NCBI GenBank assembly: GCA_004213235.1
Contig: SHAI01000088.1
Span: 1 to 9,453, forward strand
DNA from: Parvularculaceae bacterium
GTDB lineage: Bacteria; Pseudomonadota; Alphaproteobacteria; Caulobacterales; Parvularculaceae
Reading direction: 5' to 3'
DNA: 9,453 nt
Shown here: piece by piece, positions 1 to 6,302 of the stretch
How the letters are laid out: the number at the start of each line of letters is the position of its first letter
Numbering within the stretch: the first letter of the stretch is position 1
Program-made: the position numbers and the translations under genes
The notes under the pieces: generated by a model
The model's database searches: none
Told to the model about the DNA's origin: nothing
What the model saw: only the letters and a program-made list of their open reading frames with translations

Positions 1-405
1 CATTCGATGGGAGGGCACGGGGCGTTGACAATGGCGCTAAAGCGGCCCGACCTTTTCAAATCTGTTTCCGCGTTCGCGCCGATTGTTTCCCCTATTCACA
101 GCCCATGGGGACGCAAAGCACTGACTGGTTATTTGGGTGCAGATGAAACAAAATGGCGTGCCTATGACGCATGCGCGCTCATTGAAGATGGTGCGCGGTT
201 CGATCGTATTATGGTTGACCAGGGTGGTGCGGACCAGTTTCTTGAAGGGCAATTGATGCCGGAGCGCCTGGAAACGGCATGCGCTCAGCACGGTATTGAT
301 TTAAACCTCCGCATCCATGACGGATATGATCATAGCTACTATTTCATCGCCAGTTTTATCGAAGACCATTTGAAGTGGCATTCGAATTTATTAAACGCTT
401 GCTGA
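1..405 (+). CDS. fghA: S-formylglutathione hydrolase, C-terminal part (5' end outside window)
   Basis: This enzyme hydrolyses S-formylglutathione to formate and glutathione, the last step of glutathione-dependent formaldehyde oxidation in the cytoplasm. The reading frame is open from the first base and ends at TGA 403-405. It begins inside the nucleophile elbow: HSMGGHGAL is visible, with the catalytic Ser as the second residue. The motif VDQGGADQFL supplies the usual Asp region and GYDHSYYF the catalytic His. The roughly 132 residues after the elbow match the remaining length of the family (about 277 residues in total), so the 3' end is intact and about half the protein lies to the left. In many proteobacteria the partner adhC (glutathione-dependent formaldehyde dehydrogenase) lies nearby, but it cannot be seen here. 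The family call is firm; the symbol follows the fghA/frmB naming. Confidence 0.93.
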   Translation, partial: HSMGGHGALTMALKRPDLFKSVSAFAPIVSPIHSPWGRKALTGYLGADETKWRAYDACALIEDGARFDRIMVDQGGADQFLEGQLMPERLETACAQHGIDLNLRIHDGYDHSYYFIASFIEDHLKWHSNLLNAC

Positions 406-414
406 CGAAATACT

Positions 415-451
415 GCGCCTCCCTGTCTGATTTTGGAGCGCGCGAGCTTTT
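415..451 (+). terminator. Weak candidate intrinsic terminator after fghA
   Basis: Ten bases after the fghA stop, GCGCCTCC (415-422) can pair with GGAGCGCGC (435-443) with one bulged C, across a 12-nt loop. A short T-run (448-451) follows four bases later. The stem is good but the T-run is only four long, so this is a tentative terminator for fghA. Confidence 0.33.
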
Positions 452-684
452 CCTGCGTCAACACTAACCAAGCTTCTGCGCCATGTAATATGGAGACCAT
501 GGTGCATGCTTTTCTGTCGATCATCGCGCATTGGAGAAATTCAGAGGTGAAATTCAGAACGCTCAGAACCGAATCCCCAATCGTCAAAATTGTTTTGCTT
601 CGACCCGGACTGAGCTTCGAAAATGACATAGCCCGTCACGAGACGTGAAGTGATGTATAGCGTTCAAGTTAATGTGCGGCGCAC

Positions 685-721
685 AAAAAAGGCGAAGAGT
701 CGCTGAAGGGCGCTCCTCGCC
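685..721 (-). terminator. Strong rho-independent terminator of mucR
   Basis: Read on the minus strand, GGCGAGGAGCGC (721-710) pairs with GCGACTCTTCGCC (703-691) around a 6-nt loop. The stem has twelve pairs, with one G-T wobble and a single bulged A, and is followed directly by six T residues (690-685). It starts 29 bases past the mucR stop codon. This is a textbook intrinsic terminator for the leftward transcript. The plus strand lacks a matching T-run, so it does not obviously serve fghA. Confidence 0.85.
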
Positions 722-749
722 ATTAACTGCAAAATTCTTTTGGCTTCGA

Positions 750-1232
750 CTAAGCTTTGCGTGGACGTCCCCGGCCGCGCGTTGCTTTCTTTTTGGTCGC
801 TTTTTTCTTCTGAACAGGAGCGCCTGCGGAGCGACCTAGGCCACTTTCCTTTGCGTACTGCGAGCGACGCTTGGAGTAATTTGGTGCAACCATCGGGTAA
901 TCGGCTGGCAAGGCCCACTTGCGACGATAATCTTCTGGTGACATGTCAAACTGCGTACGAAGGTAACGCTTTAGCATTTTTAACTTTTTTCCATCTTCCA
1001 GACAGATGACATAATCTGGCGTGACGGATTTGTTTACCGGTACTGCAGGCTTTTGATTGCCCGCGTGGGCGGTTCCGCCCGCGGCGAGTGCCTTAATGGC
1101 GTCATGCACTTCCTGGAGAAGACCTGGAAGTTTGTCTGCATTTACAGAATTATTGCTGACAAATGCAGACACGATATCCGTGGTAAGGTGCAAAGTATCA
1201 GTAGGGTCAAGTTCGGTTCCAGTAGCGGCCAT
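750..1232 (-). CDS. MucR/Ros-family transcriptional regulator with degenerate zinc finger and AT-hook-like tail
   Basis: This is a 160-residue global regulator of the Ros/MucR family, which binds AT-rich DNA and often acts in an H-NS-like way in alphaproteobacteria. The N-terminal helical, oligomerisation-type region (about 12-50) is followed by the Ros domain (about 72-132), which includes VICLEDGKKLKMLKRYLRTQ and the hallmark KWALPADYPMVAPNYSKRRS. The Cys position is kept (C77), but the other ligand positions read D80, Y90 and Q94/F95, so only one of the four classical zinc ligands remains. Family members that fold without zinc are known. The C-terminal tail (141-160) is Lys-rich and ends RGRGRPRKA, an AT-hook-like core. 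The start is fixed by GAGGAG (complement of 1239-1244), six bases before the ATG. The family call is firm; the targets are unknown, although autoregulation at the AT-rich upstream region is plausible. Confidence 0.92.
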   Translation of the reverse strand: MAATGTELDPTDTLHLTTDIVSAFVSNNSVNADKLPGLLQEVHDAIKALAAGGTAHAGNQKPAVPVNKSVTPDYVICLEDGKKLKMLKRYLRTQFDMSPEDYRRKWALPADYPMVAPNYSKRRSQYAKESGLGRSAGAPVQKKKATKKKATRGRGRPRKA

Positions 1233-1238
1233 ATGAAA

Positions 1239-1244
1239 CTCCTC
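1239..1244 (-). promoter_or_regulatory. Ribosome binding site of mucR
   Basis: On the minus strand GAGGAG lies six bases before the ATG at 1232. It is a strong Shine-Dalgarno match and fixes the mucR start. Confidence 0.8.
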
Positions 1245-1393
1245 ATTTTATGCCGGGTGGGTGCTCAGTGCAGAAAAAATTGTTTAGAAATCGGAAAGTA
1301 CGACTTAAGCGCCTTGTCCCACTAAAAACGGTATTAGGTGCTTGGCGTAGAAAGTATTCGCAATGCAACAAAGACCATTTTCTTCGCACAGAC

Positions 1394-1430
1394 AATAGCT
1401 ATTCATTCTATCGCTTATTGCGATCGTAAT
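1394..1430. promoter_or_regulatory. Pair of AT-rich palindromes, candidate operator upstream of mucR
   Basis: The perfect 10-bp palindrome AATAGCTATT (1394-1403) is followed by ATTGCGATCGTAAT (1417-1430), palindromic except for one mismatched pair. The centres are 25 bases apart. The region is AT-rich with TpA steps, of the kind MucR/Ros proteins favour, so mucR autoregulation is a reasonable guess. The sequence alone does not prove binding. Confidence 0.3.
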
Positions 1431-1982
1431 GATTTCGTTATCTTGGGGGAAGTCTGCATCTAATTTCTTCATGAACTGAACGGATGAAGGTGCCTAATCT
1501 TAGTCCATAAAAAATGCAACAATAAATACGTTGACACCTTTACAAAATTTACGGCCGCTCGATGTGTCATAGCATTTGAGAGATGAATTCATTCTTTATG
1601 GCACCCGCGCGAATGGAGTATTCGGGCGGTTGTATTTCGTTTCTTCGGTCAATGCTTGGTTTTTGCTGTCGTGAATGAAGCGTCCGATTAGTCAGGTGTG
1701 CCATATGGCGTCGGCTGCCTTTGCGGGAGGGCCTGCGTCGATTGCCAGAAAGTTGTCTGTGTTCTCGCCGGTGCATCCGGATACCTGCGCGCGGATCGAA
1801 GCGGGCGGTTTTGTCGCGGTCGTTGTTTTGGGCGTATTCGCCTGACATTTATCGCGCGTGGCCGGAAACCGACGGAATAATTGACATGAACCCCTAGCAG
1901 CGCCCCGGGGTTATGGCGTAGTTTAGATGAGCGCGTAGACACCCGCCTGCCATATGGTGCATGAACCAGGCAGCTAAATTCA

Positions 1983-2009
1983 AATACGACCTTATTCCAA
2001 TACGACCTT
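1983..2009 (+). repeat. 11-bp direct repeat in the glyA leader
   Basis: AATACGACCTT occurs at 1983-1993 and again exactly at 1999-2009, a period of 16 bases, ending 17 bases before the glyA start. It could be a regulator binding site or the result of a local duplication. A weak inverted repeat, GCCTG/CAGGC (1945-1971), lies just upstream. Confidence 0.55.
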
Positions 2010-2026
2010 TGACACAGGAAAATTCC

Positions 2027-3313
2027 ATGAGCATGACGGAACCGGCTCTCGGCAATAGTTTTTTCGCTGAAAAATTAAGCGAAACCGACCCTATGGCCTC
2101 GGATATAATCGCCCGGGAGCTCTTACGACAAAGAGATCAGATTGAACTGATAGCAAGTGAGAACATCGTTTCACGCGCCGTTTTGGAGGTGCAGGGGTCC
2201 GTGCTGACGAACAAATATGCTGAAGGCTACCCTGGCCGTCGATATTATGGTGGGTGTGAGGTCGTTGATGAAATTGAGCGGCTTGCGGTAGAACGTGCCT
2301 GCCAGCTCTTCGGCGTTAGCGAGGCAGTTGTGCAGCCTCACTCTGGGAGCCAGGCCAATCAGGCCGTGTTCATGGCGTTGATCAAGCCCGGTGACACATT
2401 CCTAGGGATGGATCTTTCTGCAGGTGGGCATCTCACCCACGGCGGGCGGGCGAACCAGTCTGGAAAGTGGTTTAATGCCGTTCATTATGGTGTGCGCGAA
2501 GACAATGACTTGATCGATTACGAACATGTTGCGGCAAGTGCCGAGCAGCATAAGCCGAAGATCATCATTGCTGGCGGCAGCGCCTATTCGCGGAAAATCG
2601 ATTTCGCCAAATTCCGTGAGATAGCAGATAGCGTCGGCGCATATTTAATGGTGGACATGGCCCATTATGCGGGCCTTGTGGCTGGTGGAGAGTATCCATC
2701 GCCATTCCCGCATGCGCATGTGGCCACGACCACGACGCACAAGACCTTGCGCGGGCCGCGGGGCGGCCTGGTGCTGACCAATGATGGCGATCTGGCGAAA
2801 AAGGTCCGCTCTGCCTTGTTCCCCGGGATTCAGGGTGGGCCGCTCATGCACGTTATTGCTGCAAAGGCTGTTGCCTTCGGGGAAGCCCTGACACCGGAAT
2901 TCAAGTCTTACTGCAAATCGGTGATTGCCAACGCCCAGACAATGGCCGGTGCTCTTGAGGAGGCGGGTTACGCAATTGTCTCCGGGGGAACGGACACGCA
3001 TTTGGCACTGGTCGATTTGCGGCCGAAAAACGTCAAGGGCAACGCGGCAGAGGAAAGTCTCGAACGCGCCTTCATCACGTGTAATAAAAATGGTGTTCCA
3101 GGCGATCCGGAAAAGCCGGCCGTTACATCGGGCATCAGGATTGGCTCCCCAGCGTGCACAACCCGCGGATTTGGTGTTGCAGAGTTTCGTGAAGTCGGAC
3201 AGCTTATCGGGGAAGTACTGAACGGGCTTGCCGCGAATGGAAACATGGCAGCCATTGAGGAAGATGTTGGACGCAGGGCACGGGCGTTAACGGCACGCTT
3301 CCCGATTTACTGA
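2027..3313 (+). CDS. glyA: Serine hydroxymethyltransferase
   Basis: This PLP enzyme interconverts serine plus tetrahydrofolate with glycine plus 5,10-methylene-tetrahydrofolate. It is the main cytoplasmic source of one-carbon units for thymidylate, purines and methionine. At 428 residues it has the usual bacterial length. Visible hallmarks are IELIASENIVS near the N-terminus, YAEGYPGRRYYGGCE (substrate and folate site), HSGSQAN, VDMAHYAGLVAGG and TTTTHKTLRGPRGG, whose Lys (about residue 239) forms the Schiff base with PLP. I chose ATG 2027 because CAGGAA (2015-2020) is well spaced before it and the protein then begins like its relatives. The frame also opens at ATG 1961, but that adds 22 unfamiliar residues without a ribosome binding site. 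It leads the block nrdR-nusB-thiL, with a 55-bp gap to nrdR. Confidence 0.97.
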   Translation: MSMTEPALGNSFFAEKLSETDPMASDIIARELLRQRDQIELIASENIVSRAVLEVQGSVLTNKYAEGYPGRRYYGGCEVVDEIERLAVERACQLFGVSEAVVQPHSGSQANQAVFMALIKPGDTFLGMDLSAGGHLTHGGRANQSGKWFNAVHYGVREDNDLIDYEHVAASAEQHKPKIIIAGGSAYSRKIDFAKFREIADSVGAYLMVDMAHYAGLVAGGEYPSPFPHAHVATTTTHKTLRGPRGGLVLTNDGDLAKKVRSALFPGIQGGPLMHVIAAKAVAFGEALTPEFKSYCKSVIANAQTMAGALEEAGYAIVSGGTDTHLALVDLRPKNVKGNAAEESLERAFITCNKNGVPGDPEKPAVTSGIRIGSPACTTRGFGVAEFREVGQLIGEVLNGLAANGNMAAIEEDVGRRARALTARFPIY

Positions 3314-3353
3314 AACCGGCGGCGTGGAAGCAGCCGGGAGATTTGTGCCGACG

Positions 3354-3358
3354 GGAGG
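3354..3358 (+). promoter_or_regulatory. Ribosome binding site of nrdR
   Basis: GGAGG lies ten bases before ATG 3369 and supports that start. The spacing is at the long end of normal. Confidence 0.6.
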
Positions 3359-3368
3359 CTAGGGCGCC

Positions 3369-3836
3369 ATGCGATGTCCGTTTTGTGATTCCAGCGACAC
3401 ACAGGTCAAGGATTCCCGTGCGGCTGAGGACGGTGCCACGATACGCCGACGTCGCCAGTGTAGCGAATGCGGCGGGCGCTTCACCACTTTTGAGCGGGTG
3501 CAGCTGCAAGAACTGGTTGTGATCAAAAATTCGGGGAAGCGCGCGCCATTTGACCGCGACAAGCTGCGCCGCTCGGTCGCCGTTTCCCTGCGCAAACGCG
3601 ATGTTGAGCCAGACCGCGTCGAAAAAATGGTCAACAGTGTTGTTCGTCGCCTGGAAACCATGGGCGAGACAGAAATTGAAACCCAAACCATTGGTGAATT
3701 GGTAATGGAGGGGTTGGCCGGGCTCGACGACGTAGCTTATGTCCGCTACGCGTCTGTTTATAAAAATTTCCGTGAAGCCAAGGACTTTGAGCAATTCCTT
3801 GACCGCCTGGACGAGCCTGAAGAAACGGCGTCCTGA
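3369..3836 (+). CDS. nrdR: Transcriptional repressor NrdR
   Basis: NrdR senses ATP/dATP and represses ribonucleotide reductase operons. The 155-residue length is standard. The zinc ribbon is complete, with C3-P-F-C6 and C31-S-E-C34. Between them come VKDSR and the basic IRRRRQC stretch that contacts DNA, then GGRFTTFERV. The ATP-cone follows (about 47-137), starting LVVIKNSGKRAPFDRDKLRRS and including YVRYASVYKNF near its end. It lies between glyA and nusB. The glyA-nrdR pairing is a familiar alphaproteobacterial arrangement, but the riboflavin genes that often come next are missing here. No NrdR box is expected in its own upstream region, and I see none. Confidence 0.97.
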   Translation: MRCPFCDSSDTQVKDSRAAEDGATIRRRRQCSECGGRFTTFERVQLQELVVIKNSGKRAPFDRDKLRRSVAVSLRKRDVEPDRVEKMVNSVVRRLETMGETEIETQTIGELVMEGLAGLDDVAYVRYASVYKNFREAKDFEQFLDRLDEPEETAS

Positions 3837-3883
3837 CGTGTTGCTTCCTGTTGTGCTGCTCCGCGGGCGATAAGAGACGTGTA

Positions 3884-4357
3884 ATGGTCGATAATTCAGC
3901 CTTAAACCGACGAACCACTGCGCGGCTCGCCGCTGTCCAGGCGCTTTACCAAATGGAACAAACCGGCGTGGGCGTCGATACTGTGGTTCTGGAATTTAAA
4001 ACCCATCGTCTTGGCAGCGATATCGAAGGCGTTGTCATTCAAGACGCTGACACCGTTTTTTTCGAAGATACGGTGCGCGGTGTCGTGCGTGGTCAAGCTA
4101 AACTCGACCCGTATCTGGAACGCCGCTTAGCCAAAGGGTGGTCGCTCGGCAGGCTCAATGCAACGGCGCGTGGCATGCTCCGCGCAGGACTATACGAAAT
4201 TGCAAACCGCGCTGATGTGCCCGTTCGGGTGGTAATCGATGAATATGTTGAGATCGCGCGATCGTTTTTCGATGAAAAGGAAGTTGGGTTTATTAACGGT
4301 GTTTTGGACGCATCAGCGCATGATTTGCGTTCGGATGAACTCACGAATGATGCTTAG
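3884..4357 (+). CDS. nusB: Transcription antitermination factor NusB
   Basis: NusB is an all-helical RNA-binding protein that joins NusE (ribosomal protein S10) at boxA to allow antitermination of rRNA operons. The 157-residue product carries the N-terminal helix motif RLAAVQALYQME and the C-terminal signature LRAGLYEIANRADVPVRVVI, followed by DEYVEIARSFFDEKEVGFINGVLD. The frame is open from ATG 3851, but I prefer ATG 3884 because the extra residues look like untranslated leader and AAGAGA (3872-3877) is placed to act as a weak ribosome binding site. It begins 47 bases after nrdR and ends 15 bases before the first possible thiL start, consistent with one transcript. Confidence 0.95.
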   Translation: MVDNSALNRRTTARLAAVQALYQMEQTGVGVDTVVLEFKTHRLGSDIEGVVIQDADTVFFEDTVRGVVRGQAKLDPYLERRLAKGWSLGRLNATARGMLRAGLYEIANRADVPVRVVIDEYVEIARSFFDEKEVGFINGVLDASAHDLRSDELTNDA

Positions 4358-4372
4358 GCAAGCTGTATTTCC

Positions 4373-5437
4373 ATGACCTCACCAGTGCGTAAGAAACCGG
4401 GTCACCGTAGGAAAAAGTCAGCTGACAGCATGGGGGAGTTTGCGCTCATCGATTCCCTGTTTGCACCTTTGACCGCCGGCGAGCCGCGCGCTTTCAGTCT
4501 TCAGGATGATGCAGCTGAGTTGCATGAAAGTGCCCGTGTTGTTTCCAAAGATGTGCTTATTGCCGGCGTCCATTTTCCAGTCGATCAACCCCTGGACATC
4601 GCCGCGCGCAAAGCGCTTCGGGTGAACTTGTCAGACATGGCAGCGATGGGGGCCAAGCCGGTTGAATATCTTCTTGGCTGCGCCTGGCCCGGCAATACTG
4701 ACCTGTGTGATATCAAATCGTTTGTAGATGGCCTGGCGGTGGATCAGGCAACTTATCGCTTGAATTTGCTGGGCGGTGACACAACGCGGCATGCTGGGTC
4801 AGCGCCCTTGGTCATTTCCGTTACAATGCTGGGCGCTGCACCAAAGGGGGGCGTTCTGAATAGAAGCGGCGCGCGCCAAGGGGATGACGTATTTGTCAGC
4901 GGCACAATAGGCGACGCGCGCCTTGGGTTGTCTATTGCCTTGGGTGATTTGGAGGTGGGTGATTTGGAGGTGGACGGCTTGGAGAAGGGCAGGGATGATG
5001 GGGCCTTTCTATTGGATCGCTACCAATTGCCATCACCCCGGATTGCATTGGGCGGTGCCCTTTCAGGCATTGCAACCTCGGCGATCGACATCTCCGATGG
5101 TTTGATCGCCGACGCAGGGCATATCGCCCGGACAAGTGACAAACGCCTCTGCCTGCAGGCCGAAGATATCCCGGTATCTGCCCCAGCGCTTTGTTGGATC
5201 AAACAACAAAGATCATCACGCACGGCGCTGGGCCAGCTCGTCTCTGGCGGTGATGATTACGAGCTTTTGTTTACCGCATCGCCGAAGAGCCGCCGGGCGG
5301 TAGAAATGGCGGCGCGCCTGACAAGGACATCCGTTGCGCGCATTGGGACGGTGAAAGCGGGCAGCGGTGTTGAGCTTATTGATGAAAAAGGCGCACCCAT
5401 GCCACTGAAGGCCACCGGCTATTCGCATTTCAGCTAA
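4373..5437 (+). CDS. thiL: Thiamine-monophosphate kinase
   Basis: ThiL phosphorylates thiamine monophosphate with ATP to thiamine diphosphate, the active cofactor. Motifs appear in family order: SLQDDAAEL (Mg/ATP Asp residues), SKDVLIAGVHF, RKALRVNLSDMAAMGAKP, LLGGDTTR, VFVSGTIGDARLGL, AIDISDGLIADAGH and LVSGGDDYELLFT. The start is uncertain. ATG 4373 gives 354 residues with a basic 19-residue extension, while ATG 4430 gives MGEFALIDSLF, which is how most relatives begin; neither has a good ribosome binding site. An unusual feature is a tandem duplication (residues 191-205, GDLEV GDLEV DGLEK) inserted in a loop after the GTIGDARLGLSIAL segment, which lengthens the protein. The gene closes the housekeeping block, and no clear terminator follows. 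Confidence 0.95.
   Translation: MTSPVRKKPGHRRKKSADSMGEFALIDSLFAPLTAGEPRAFSLQDDAAELHESARVVSKDVLIAGVHFPVDQPLDIAARKALRVNLSDMAAMGAKPVEYLLGCAWPGNTDLCDIKSFVDGLAVDQATYRLNLLGGDTTRHAGSAPLVISVTMLGAAPKGGVLNRSGARQGDDVFVSGTIGDARLGLSIALGDLEVGDLEVDGLEKGRDDGAFLLDRYQLPSPRIALGGALSGIATSAIDISDGLIADAGHIARTSDKRLCLQAEDIPVSAPALCWIKQQRSSRTALGQLVSGGDDYELLFTASPKSRRAVEMAARLTRTSVARIGTVKAGSGVELIDEKGAPMPLKATGYSHFS
4942..4986 (+). repeat. 15-bp in-frame tandem repeat inside thiL
   Basis: GGGTGATTTGGAGGT occurs twice head to tail (4942-4956, 4957-4971), followed by a diverged third unit (4972-4986). Each unit adds five residues (GDLEV, GDLEV, DGLEK), so the frame is kept. This looks like a recent slippage duplication in a tolerant loop. 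Confidence 0.85.
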
Positions 5438-5487
5438 GGCGCAGCGGTTCAAACGTGCATGGGCGATGGTGCAACTTGTGGGGTTAT

Positions 5488-5516
5488 GTTCGTGAGCTCA
5501 TGCACAGTTCTAATAT
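5488..5516 (+). promoter_or_regulatory. Candidate operator dyad and -10 box of the Zrg-like operon
   Basis: GTTCGTGAG|CTCATGCAC (5488-5505) is an 18-bp dyad with seven of nine pairs matching and a perfect TGAGCTCA core. It sits five bases before TAATAT (5511-5516), a good -10 hexamer 72 bases upstream of the ATPase start. The -35 position is weak. A dyad here would let a repressor block polymerase; Zur would fit the gene content, but the sequence does not closely match the AT-rich Zur boxes I know. Confidence 0.3.
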
Positions 5517-5588
5517 GCTGAAAATTGGCGTACCCGGTTATTAAATTCACCAGCTATTTTTCGTTGAGGATGAGGTCTTTGTCGTTAC

Positions 5589-6302
5589 ATGTCGGATCAA
5601 CCTTGCGTATCGATCAATGATCTTCAATTTGCGTGGCGACCGGGCGATCTCGTTCTTGACGTGGCATCATTGCAGATTAACCGCGGCGAAAAACTGTTCC
5701 TACAGGGGGCCAGTGGGTCGGGCAAATCAACGCTGCTTGGGTTAATCGCGGGTGTTTACGAACAGACGGCTGGCGAGGTCGTTGTTTGTGGCCACACCCT
5801 TGGTGAAATGGGGGCGAATGCCCGCGATGCCCTGCGGGCAGACGCCATGGGCGTGATCTTCCAGCAGTTTAATCTGGTTCCGTATCTGTCACTTGTCGAG
5901 AATGTTTTGCTGCCCTGTCAATTCGCAGCTGCGCGCGCGCGGCGGGCGGGGGCAGACCGGTCTGCCCGTCGTCGTAACGCGCACGACCTTCTTCACCGAT
6001 TGGGTCTTGGTAAAGAGGCACGCGAAGATCGTCCGGTTGCTGAATTATCTGTCGGTCAGCAACAAAGGGTTGCCGCTGCAAGGGCGCTAATTGGCGAACC
6101 ATCTTTGATCATTGCAGACGAGCCAACGTCTGCGCTTGATGGTGAGCTGCGAGACGCCTTTATAGAAATGCTGATTGAAGAGGCGAAAAATGCCAGCGTC
6201 CTCTTTGTCAGTCATGACGTTTCACTAGCGGCAAGGTTTGATCGCGCGATCGCCATGCAGGATATTAATGCCGCAGACTCCAAAAAAGCGAGGGTGGCCT
6301 AA
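5589..6302 (+). CDS. ABC transporter ATP-binding protein (LolD/MacB type, Zrg-like system)
   Basis: This 237-residue cytoplasmic ATPase would power the membrane partner encoded next. All nucleotide-binding motifs are present: Walker A GASGSGKST (40-48), Q-loop VIFQQFN (about 89-95), signature LSVGQQQRV (153-161), Walker B LIIADE (173-178), D-loop SALD (181-184) and the switch His in SHD (H209). The signature reads LSVGQ rather than the common LSGGQ. An Arg/Ala-rich stretch (about 112-130) enlarges the helical domain. The start at 5589 is the first possible one after an in-frame stop, although the ribosome binding site is poor. Its TAA abuts the ATG of the permease, so the two are surely cotranslated. 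The family resembles LolD, but the DUF3299 and DUF2796 neighbours point to the zinc-linked Zrg group rather than lipoprotein release. Confidence 0.92.
   Translation: MSDQPCVSINDLQFAWRPGDLVLDVASLQINRGEKLFLQGASGSGKSTLLGLIAGVYEQTAGEVVVCGHTLGEMGANARDALRADAMGVIFQQFNLVPYLSLVENVLLPCQFAAARARRAGADRSARRRNAHDLLHRLGLGKEAREDRPVAELSVGQQQRVAAARALIGEPSLIIADEPTSALDGELRDAFIEMLIEEAKNASVLFVSHDVSLAARFDRAIAMQDINAADSKKARVA

Larger units (their letters stand above)
406..749. other. Intergenic region between convergent fghA and mucR
   Basis: This stretch lies between the end of rightward fghA and the end of leftward mucR. The open frames in it on both strands have no recognisable domain, no good ribosome binding site and an amino-acid make-up that does not look like a real protein. 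It contains the candidate fghA terminator near its left end and the strong mucR terminator at 685-721. A small dyad, TCACG-aga-CGTGA (636-648), is also present with no assigned role. I see no tRNA or other RNA gene. Confidence 0.6.
1233..2026. other. Long AT-rich intergenic region between divergent mucR and glyA
   Basis: Nearly 800 bases separate the mucR and glyA starts, and I find no convincing gene. The part from about 1320 to 1570 is clearly richer in A+T than the flanking genes. It contains two palindromes, AATAGCTATT (1394-1403) and the near-palindrome ATTGCGATCGTAAT (1417-1430), which could be operators. TGCCATATGG occurs twice (1699-1708, 1948-1957), and CCATATG recurs across the mucR start (1229-1235). 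An inverted repeat AACCCC/GGGGTT lies at 1889-1912. TTGACA boxes at 1531 and 1881 have no good -10 box at normal spacing. Promoters for both genes must lie here, but I cannot place them. A 56-codon frame at 1675-1845 is open but unsupported. Confidence 0.55.

Noticed and set aside
339..648. Overlapping open frames on both strands after fghA
   Set aside because: No domain, no ribosome binding site, odd composition, and a large overlap with fghA for the minus frame.
1675..1845. 56-codon plus-strand frame in the mucR-glyA gap
   Set aside because: Codon choice is not unreasonable and the tail is hydrophobic, but there is no ribosome binding site and no family match; too weak to call a gene.
1531..1886. 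Perfect TTGACA boxes at 1531-1536 and 1881-1886
   Set aside because: No acceptable -10 hexamer lies 16-19 bases downstream of either, so they were not called promoters.
1567..1942. Two overlapping minus-strand frames rich in Arg, Gln and Pro
   Set aside because: They overlap each other in different frames, have no start signals and no recognisable motif.
1961..2026. Upstream in-frame ATG extending glyA by 22 residues
   Set aside because: The extension covers the direct-repeat leader, lacks a ribosome binding site and is not typical of SHMT; ATG 2027 has CAGGAA at good spacing.
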